A stretch of DNA of 10,760 nt from Bacteroidota bacterium (GTDB lineage Bacteria; Bacteroidota; Bacteroidia; Flavobacteriales; Weeksellaceae), in the NCBI GenBank assembly GCA_023388015.1, contig JAEWHB010000075.1, positions 1 through 10,760 of the forward strand. Reading direction: 5' to 3'. Shown here in pieces: positions 6,246-10,760 of this stretch. The notes below the pieces were generated by a model. It worked only from the letters and a program-made list of their open reading frames with translations. It made no database searches and was not told the DNA's origin. Made by a program: the position numbers and the translations under genes. Every line of letters starts with the position of its first letter. Positions within the stretch are counted from its first letter, which is position 1.

Positions 6246-7811
6246 TTAATTAGCTTGAGGTTTGTAAGATTCTCTTTTGGCGGCTTCCCGCAGAAAAGCT
6301 GAAGGAGAAATGCCTGTAACATTCTTAAAAACTGTAGCAAAAGCGCTATGTGAAGAGAAACCGCTTTGTTCAGCTAGATAACTTATTTTATAATTCAGAA
6401 ATTCCGGTTGGTTATAGATTTTCTCGCATATGAAGTGAATCCGAAGTTCATTAATATATGCATTGAAATTTTTCTTTTTGTACTTGTTGATGACTTCAGA
6501 AAGATAGGTTGTGTTAGTTTTGAACTGAACGGCAAGCGTAGAAATATTGAGATTGGGATGGATAAATTTCTCAGATTCTTCAAACTTTTTTAATTTCTGA
6601 AGCATTTCTTCTTCCATGAGACTTGGCTCAAACAAATCCAAATCTTTTTGCGATTCTTTCTCCTTAAATTCCTCAGCTTTTTCTTCTTCCAGTTCGGAAA
6701 TAATCTTCCGGAACAAATCCCTTTCTTTTTTTCTTTTGTAATTTAAATAAACTACTATAATTAAAAACAAAATCACCAAAATAACTCCTGAAATCAATAA
6801 CACCTGATTCCGTTTTCCAGCTTTTGTCAATGCCGAATTCATTTCTTTCTGCTCCTGATCAAATGCCTTGTGAACAGCTTTTAAGTTACTGACTTTCAGA
6901 GAATCACTTAACCCAAGGTATTTCTCATTAAAAAGACTATAGTTTTGATCATCACCCAAACTTTTATAATTCCTTGAAAGAATCAGGTAAATTTCGGAAC
7001 GTAGTTCAGTATTTTTGAATTGAGGATTTTCCAATATCGCCTGAAGCGAATCTACCGCGCGTTGGTACAAGCCTTTTTCGGCATAAGTTTGCGCAAGTGT
7101 GGTGTAAATAAAGAAAACAAGTTCCGGATTTTCGTCGTTTTTTAAACTCAGAGATTTATTGAGATACCATTCGGCCGAATCTGTTTCTCCCAGCGCTAAA
7201 TAAGAGTTTCCGATGTTGTAAAGTGATCTTTTATAATGATAATTAACTTGTTTTCCCGGTTCAATTATGGTTTGAAACTGTTTCAGAGATTTTTTATAAT
7301 TCGAATTGGCAGACTCATAATTTTTCTCATCATACATGATATTTCCCATTTCCAAAAAAGAAAGTCCTTTCAGAAAATATTTTGTGCTTCCTTCATCAAG
7401 AAGATCAATCTCCTGAATGGCTTTTTCCAAATATACTTTGGCTTTTTCGTTTAAATTAAGTTGGACATATTGATGCGCAATAGAACCGTTCATCTTGGCA
7501 ATCAATTCGCGGTTTCCCGATTTTTCAGCTTCTGATTTTGCTTCAAAAAGCAATTCCGTAGATTTAGTTATTTCATTTTCAAGAAAATAAGAAACAGCTA
7601 TTAATCCCAGCACACGACTTCTTTGGGTTTCCGAATCGGAATGATTAAGAATTAATTCTCCAATTTCAATTGCTTCTTCCGGATGAGTTTTATGAATTTC
7701 AGATAGTTTCTGTTCCAAACTGTCCAATTCAATTCCTGTGACCTTCTGCGCCCCAAGAGGCAAACAGAAACACAATAATATTATAATCCAAAAAGAATTT
7801 TTAAGAATCAA
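6246..7811 (-). CDS. Membrane-anchored TPR-repeat AraC-family transcriptional regulator (TTG start)
   Basis: One-component regulator that appears to sense in the periplasm and bind DNA in the cytoplasm. Residues 1-21 are a signal sequence or first membrane segment (WIIILLCFCLPLGAQ). Residues about 35-305 are helical TPR-like repeats (for example NIGNSYLALGETDSAEWYL at 199-217 and TLAQTYAEKGLYQRAVDSL at 238-256). A clear membrane segment is at 336-357, then a charged coiled-coil linker (about 358-415), then an AraC-type double helix-turn-helix (about 419-512) with ISYLAEQSGFSSHSAFATVFKN and GISPSAFLRE. The start is TTG at 7811: no in-frame ATG lies upstream of residue 107, and TTG gives a sensible signal sequence. 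An AAGG abuts the TTG with no spacing, so it is a poor ribosome site. The gene begins 19 bp after the FAD oxidase stop. Signal and targets are unknown; the T9SS gene downstream is a candidate target by position only. Confidence 0.88.
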   Translation of the reverse strand: MILKNSFWIIILLCFCLPLGAQKVTGIELDSLEQKLSEIHKTHPEEAIEIGELILNHSDSETQRSRVLGLIAVSYFLENEITKSTELLFEAKSEAEKSGNRELIAKMNGSIAHQYVQLNLNEKAKVYLEKAIQEIDLLDEGSTKYFLKGLSFLEMGNIMYDEKNYESANSNYKKSLKQFQTIIEPGKQVNYHYKRSLYNIGNSYLALGETDSAEWYLNKSLSLKNDENPELVFFIYTTLAQTYAEKGLYQRAVDSLQAILENPQFKNTELRSEIYLILSRNYKSLGDDQNYSLFNEKYLGLSDSLKVSNLKAVHKAFDQEQKEMNSALTKAGKRNQVLLISGVILVILFLIIVVYLNYKRKKERDLFRKIISELEEEKAEEFKEKESQKDLDLFEPSLMEEEMLQKLKKFEESEKFIHPNLNISTLAVQFKTNTTYLSEVINKYKKKNFNAYINELRIHFICEKIYNQPEFLNYKISYLAEQSGFSSHSAFATVFKNVTGISPSAFLREAAKRESYKPQAN

Positions 7812-7830
7812 CCTTATAATTTGTTCAAAT

Positions 7831-9213
7831 TTAAAATATCTTCCCCGGATTCATGATATTTCTCGGATCAATCGTTTTTTTGATTGATTTTTGCAGCTCT
7901 AAATTCGCTTCGCTAAATACAATCGGTAAAAAGTTTTTCTGAATTAGTCCAATTCCATGTTCACCCGAAATGGTTCCGCCTAATTCTTTCACGATTGTAA
8001 ATAATTCTTTCAAAACAACCTGAATTTCAGGCACATTGTAAGAATTTTTATATTCCGGATGATTAATCCGAACGTGCAGATTTCCATCACCTGCATGGCC
8101 GTAACAAACAACTTTGAAATTGTTTCTATCAGCCAATTTGTGCATTTCGTCCACAAGTTTTGCCAGATTTCCTCTCGGAACAACCGTATCTTCCTCAATG
8201 GTATAACCGTTTCGTTTCACGACTTCCGACACTTTTCTTCTGATGTGCCAGACCCGGTCTTTTTCTGCTTGATTTTCAGCAAAAAGAATTTCGCCAATAT
8301 TAAATTCCGAAAGGGTTTCCACACATTTCTGAAGTTCGGTTTCTATATTTTCATCCAGAGAAATCAGCAAATGCGCTTCGGTATCTTCTTCAATCGGAAT
8401 CAGGGATTCGCCCAAAAAATCTACCGTCGCATCAATGGCTCTTTTTTCCATGAACTCAACTGCCGCCGGATGTAAACCTGCGTGAAAAATCGCAGCAACA
8501 GCTTCACAAGCCTCAAAAGCATTGCGAAAAGGAACCAGCAGGGAAACCTCATGAGCAGGTTTGGGCAAAACTTTCAAAACTGCTTTTGTAATGATGCCCA
8601 GCGTTCCTTCACTTCCCGTAAAGAGCTGCGTAAGATTCAGTCCGGTGCTGTTTTTTAATGTGTTTGCGCCCGTCCAGATGATTTCTCCGTTGGGTAAAAC
8701 CACTTCCAAATTCAAGACATAATGAGATGTCACGCCGTATTTTACAGCTTTTATTCCGCCTGCATTTGTGGAGATATTCCCACCGATAAATGAACTTTGC
8801 CAGCTGCTCGGATCGGGTGGAAAAAATAAATTTTTCTCAGCCAAAGTTTCCTGTAATTGATAATTGATGACGCCCGCATCTACTTTTACCTGAAAGTTAT
8901 CTTGGTCGATTTCAATCAGTTGATTTAATTTTTCAAGCGAAATCAAAACACCACCTTTGATGGCGAGCGATCCACCGGTAAGCCCGGTTCCGGCTCCGCG
9001 TGGCGTTATGGGAAGCAATTCCTGGTTGCAATAGGCGACAATTTTGGAAACTTTTTCAGCTGAATCGGGTTTCAAAACCACTTCGGGAAAAAATTCTAAT
9101 TTCTCTGTCGAATCAGAAGCATACTTTTCCAATTCTGAAATCAAAACATTGTTTTCTCCGATTGTTTTTCGGAAAAAACTCAAATCATCATCGGTCAGAA
9201 CTTTGTATTCCAT
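7831..9213 (-). CDS. GlcD-type FAD-binding oxidase (D-2-hydroxyacid dehydrogenase / glycolate oxidase-like)
   Basis: Flavoprotein of the VAO/PCMH superfamily that probably oxidises a D-2-hydroxyacid such as D-lactate, glycolate or D-2-hydroxyglutarate; the exact substrate is not decidable. The N-terminal FAD domain has TPRGAGTGLTGG (70-81, pyrophosphate loop), PPDPSS (132-137), IGGNISTNAGG (143-153), KYGVT (158-162) and GSEGTLGIITKAVLKVLPKP (200-219). The C-terminal cap has CYGHAGDGNLHVRI (370-383), with His373 and His380, and SGEHGIG (416-422), with Glu418 and His419; in characterised relatives these positions bind a divalent metal and the substrate. It ends with the family's IDPRNIMNPGKIF. 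The length of 460 residues is standard for the single-subunit form. No glcE or glcF partner and no Fe-S extension is visible, so the electron acceptor is unknown. It lies 90 bp after der and 19 bp before the regulator gene. Confidence 0.92.
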   Translation of the reverse strand: MEYKVLTDDDLSFFRKTIGENNVLISELEKYASDSTEKLEFFPEVVLKPDSAEKVSKIVAYCNQELLPITPRGAGTGLTGGSLAIKGGVLISLEKLNQLIEIDQDNFQVKVDAGVINYQLQETLAEKNLFFPPDPSSWQSSFIGGNISTNAGGIKAVKYGVTSHYVLNLEVVLPNGEIIWTGANTLKNSTGLNLTQLFTGSEGTLGIITKAVLKVLPKPAHEVSLLVPFRNAFEACEAVAAIFHAGLHPAAVEFMEKRAIDATVDFLGESLIPIEEDTEAHLLISLDENIETELQKCVETLSEFNIGEILFAENQAEKDRVWHIRRKVSEVVKRNGYTIEEDTVVPRGNLAKLVDEMHKLADRNNFKVVCYGHAGDGNLHVRINHPEYKNSYNVPEIQVVLKELFTIVKELGGTISGEHGIGLIQKNFLPIVFSEANLELQKSIKKTIDPRNIMNPGKIF

Positions 9214-9272
9214 TTTTGTTTAAAGTTTCATCACCCACGGCAAACAATTGATTTAATTTGAGTTCAAGAAAA

Positions 9273-9300
9273 AGCACCCAACATCCATCTTCCCGCATCC
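9273..9300. repeat. Degenerate heptanucleotide tandem repeat (4 units)
   Basis: Four adjacent 7-bp units read AGCACCC, AACATCC, ATCTTCC and CGCATCC on the plus strand (GGATGNN-like on the minus strand), each ending in CC. They begin 3 bp beyond the der stop codon, in the 90-bp gap before the FAD oxidase. I recall similar degenerate heptad arrays in intergenic regions of other flavobacteria, but could not check that here. No function is evident. Confidence 0.5.
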
Positions 9301-9303
9301 AAT

Positions 9304-10611
9304 CTATTTTTGTCTGAAATAAACTTCAATCGGCACACCGGTAAAATCAAAATTCTTTCGCAATTGATTCTCTATAAACCTTTTATAGGGTTCTTTTACA
9401 TATTGAGGCAGATTGGCAAAAAATGCAAACTGCGGTGTACGTGTGGGAAGTTGGGTAACATATTTAATTTTGATGTATTTCCCTTTGATCGCCGGTGGTG
9501 GCGTTGTTTCAATGATGGGAAGCATCAGTTCGTTTAATTTACTTGTTTTGATTCTTCGGTTGCGATTTTCATTGACTGTCATTACCGTTTCAATCGTTTT
9601 GTGAACGCGTTGTTTGGTCAATGCGGAAATAAAAAGAATCGGAACGTCTGTAAAAGGTGCGATTTTGTTTCTGATTTCGGCTTCGTACTGCTTAATGGTA
9701 TTGGTTTCTTTTTCGACCAAATCCCATTTATTTACAAGTACTACTACTCCCTTTCGATTCCTTTCTGCCAAAAAGAGAATATTGAGATCTTGTGCTTCGA
9801 TTCCTCGTGTAGCGTCAATCATCAAAACACAAACATCGCATTCTTCCACCGCACGTACGGCTCGCATCACCGAATAAAATTCCAGGTCTTCACTGACTTT
9901 TCCTTTTTTCCGCATTCCCGCAGTGTCAATCAGCACAAATTCATGTCCGAATTTATTGTAAAGTGTTTCAATGGAATCACGGGTTGTACCAGCAATTTCT
10001 GTTACTATATTTCGTTCTTCACCCAGCAAAGCGTTTGTCAGCGTAGATTTCCCGGCATTTGGACGACCTACGATGGCGATTCTTGGCAAACCTTCAAATG
10101 GATCTTTGTGTTCCGTTTCGTCAAAATGCGTAACGACTTCATCGAGTAGTTCTCCTGTACCACTTCCACTTTGGGAAGAAATCGTGAAGAAATTCTCAAC
10201 GCCTAAATTGTAGAATTCGTAGCTGTCATCCAGGTTTTTATTGGTATCCACTTTGTTCACAACCAACAAAACCGGTTTTTCACTTTTACGAAGTAATTGC
10301 GCCACTTCTTTGTCCATATCGGTCAGTCCGACCTGATTGTCAACCATAAAAAGAATGACGTTGGCTTCGTCGATGGCAAGTTCAACCTGTTTTCGGATTT
10401 CGACTTCAAACGTATCATCTGAACCCACAATGTATCCACCGGTATCAATCACCGTAAATTCACTGCCATTCCAATCGCTTTTTCCGTAGTGACGGTCGCG
10501 TGTTACGCCCGAAACGTCATCAACGATTGCCTGACGTCTTTGAACCAGTCGGTTAAATAATGTGGATTTCCCGACGTTAGGTCGGCCTACAATTGCTACA
10601 ATATTTGCCAT
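9304..10611 (-). CDS. der: Ribosome biogenesis GTPase Der (EngA)
   Basis: Essential-type GTPase with two tandem G domains that assists maturation of the 50S ribosomal subunit in the cytoplasm. G domain 1: G1 GRPNVGKS (9-16), VTRDR (36-40), G3 DTGG (56-59) and G4 NKVD (119-122). G domain 2: G1 GRPNAGKS (182-189), GTTRDS (208-213), G3 DTAG (229-232) and G4 NKWD (294-297). The C-terminal KH-like domain is at about 355-435 (SKLNELMLPIIETTPPP, then YVTQLPTRTPQFAFFAN). All nucleotide-binding motifs are intact and the length of 435 residues is typical. The start MANIVAIVGRPNVG is the standard one, placing the P-loop at residue 9. A -7 box about 115 bp upstream suggests its own promoter and a structured leader. 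No terminator is visible after the gene, so read-through into the FAD oxidase gene is likely. Confidence 0.97.
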   Translation of the reverse strand: MANIVAIVGRPNVGKSTLFNRLVQRRQAIVDDVSGVTRDRHYGKSDWNGSEFTVIDTGGYIVGSDDTFEVEIRKQVELAIDEANVILFMVDNQVGLTDMDKEVAQLLRKSEKPVLLVVNKVDTNKNLDDSYEFYNLGVENFFTISSQSGSGTGELLDEVVTHFDETEHKDPFEGLPRIAIVGRPNAGKSTLTNALLGEERNIVTEIAGTTRDSIETLYNKFGHEFVLIDTAGMRKKGKVSEDLEFYSVMRAVRAVEECDVCVLMIDATRGIEAQDLNILFLAERNRKGVVVLVNKWDLVEKETNTIKQYEAEIRNKIAPFTDVPILFISALTKQRVHKTIETVMTVNENRNRRIKTSKLNELMLPIIETTPPPAIKGKYIKIKYVTQLPTRTPQFAFFANLPQYVKEPYKRFIENQLRKNFDFTGVPIEVYFRQK

Positions 10612-10620
10612 AAAAAATGT

Positions 10621-10680
10621 TTAATAATCCTTAGACACCATGCCTACGGCAGGTAAGAGCTCAGGATGAGTGATTATTAA
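10621..10680. repeat. 60-bp palindromic element bounded by 9-bp inverted repeats
   Basis: Perfect terminal inverted repeats TTAATAATC (10621-10629) and GATTATTAA (10672-10680) bound a GC-richer core. The core holds a small hairpin in which ACC and TGCC (10637-10644, one bulged A) pair with GGCA and GGT (10648-10654) around a TAC loop. The core also contains ATCCT (10627-10631) and AGGAT (10663-10667), which can pair as an alternative. The composition differs from the surrounding AT-rich leader, and it looks like a small dispersed REP/MITE-like element inserted 9 bp ahead of der. Only one copy is in the window. Confidence 0.5.
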
Positions 10681-10722
10681 TGGGTAACTTTTGAGAAACC
10701 ATTTCTCAAAAGCCCAATTTTT
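10681..10722 (+). terminator. Hairpin with T-run; terminator-like on the plus strand, leader hairpin on the minus strand
   Basis: An 11-bp perfect stem (CTTTTGAGAAA at 10688-10698 against TTTCTCAAAAG at 10702-10712, loop CCA) can be extended by TGGG (10681-10684) pairing with CCCA (10713-10716) across a 3-nt bulge. On the plus strand it is followed by a run of six T's ending at about 10723, which is terminator-like. However, no plus-strand gene lies upstream. On the minus strand no T-run follows, so there it would sit as a hairpin within the der leader. Its true role is unclear. Confidence 0.45.
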
Positions 10723-10725
10723 TGG

Positions 10726-10733
10726 CAAAGGTA
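10726..10733 (-). promoter_or_regulatory. Bacteroidota-type -7 promoter box upstream of der
   Basis: On the minus strand this reads TACCTTTG, followed by CC, a full match to the Bacteroidota -7 consensus TAnnTTTG. The matching -33 TTTG is not found at the usual spacing of about 19-21 bp: the 27 bases left before the window edge are an octamer-like T-rich run (TTTTCTAA, TTTTCTAG, TTTTGAAG). If used, transcription would begin near 10718-10720, giving der a leader of about 105 nt that contains the hairpin at 10688-10712 and the 60-bp element. Confidence 0.5.
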
Positions 10734-10760
10734 CTACTTCAAAACTAGAAAATTAGAAAA

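Noticed and set aside
8059..8475. A 138-codon open frame on the plus strand inside the FAD oxidase gene
   Set aside because: It is antisense to a conserved enzyme, with a composition typical of a reverse-strand shadow and no sensible domain.
9214..9272. TTGTTTGCC upstream of the FAD oxidase as a -7 box
   Set aside because: It has the TTTG part but lacks the TA at the required position, so it is not a credible promoter match.
9601..10149. A 182-codon open frame on the plus strand inside der
   Set aside because: It is antisense to the intact, highly conserved der gene, its translation is low-complexity and Cys/Phe-rich, and it has no recognisable motif.

Overview
The window reads as ordinary chromosome from a Bacteroidota bacterium, most likely a member of Flavobacteriia. 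The evidence is an AT-rich composition, two secreted proteins ending in a type IX secretion (T9SS) type A sorting domain (YPNP start, KIIKK end), a mevalonate-pathway decarboxylase, a membrane-anchored TPR/AraC regulator of the kind common in this phylum, and a TAnnTTTG-type -7 promoter box upstream of der. I cannot name the genus with confidence.

Layout. The left edge holds the 3' part of a YihY/BrkB-family membrane protein on the plus strand. Every other gene is on the minus strand. In transcription order from the right edge these are: der (ribosome-assembly GTPase), a GlcD-type FAD-linked oxidase, a membrane-bound TPR/AraC regulator, a 455-residue T9SS cargo protein, a small CxxC zinc-ribbon-like protein of unknown function, an extended SDR (NAD-dependent epimerase/reductase-like), diphosphomevalonate decarboxylase, and a second T9SS cargo protein of 279 residues. 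That last gene converges on the YihY gene across a strong terminator.

Likely transcription units: der with the FAD oxidase and the TPR/AraC regulator (gaps of 90 and 19 bp, no terminator seen); the 455-residue T9SS gene alone, closed by its own hairpin terminator; the zinc-ribbon protein with the SDR and mvaD (gaps of 46 and 8 bp); and the 279-residue T9SS gene, closed by a near-perfect 14-bp hairpin terminator. No tRNA, rRNA, CRISPR array, insertion sequence or phage gene is visible. No gap exceeds 180 bp.

The most interesting points are small in scale. The two T9SS proteins appear to share one beta-sandwich domain type, present once in the short protein and twice in tandem in the long one. 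der seems to have a leader of about 105 nt carrying a hairpin and a compact 60-bp element bounded by perfect 9-bp inverted repeats. A degenerate heptanucleotide repeat lies right after der, and a 45-bp inverted-repeat element sits directly behind a terminator, ahead of the zinc-ribbon gene. I see no convincing new multi-gene system here.
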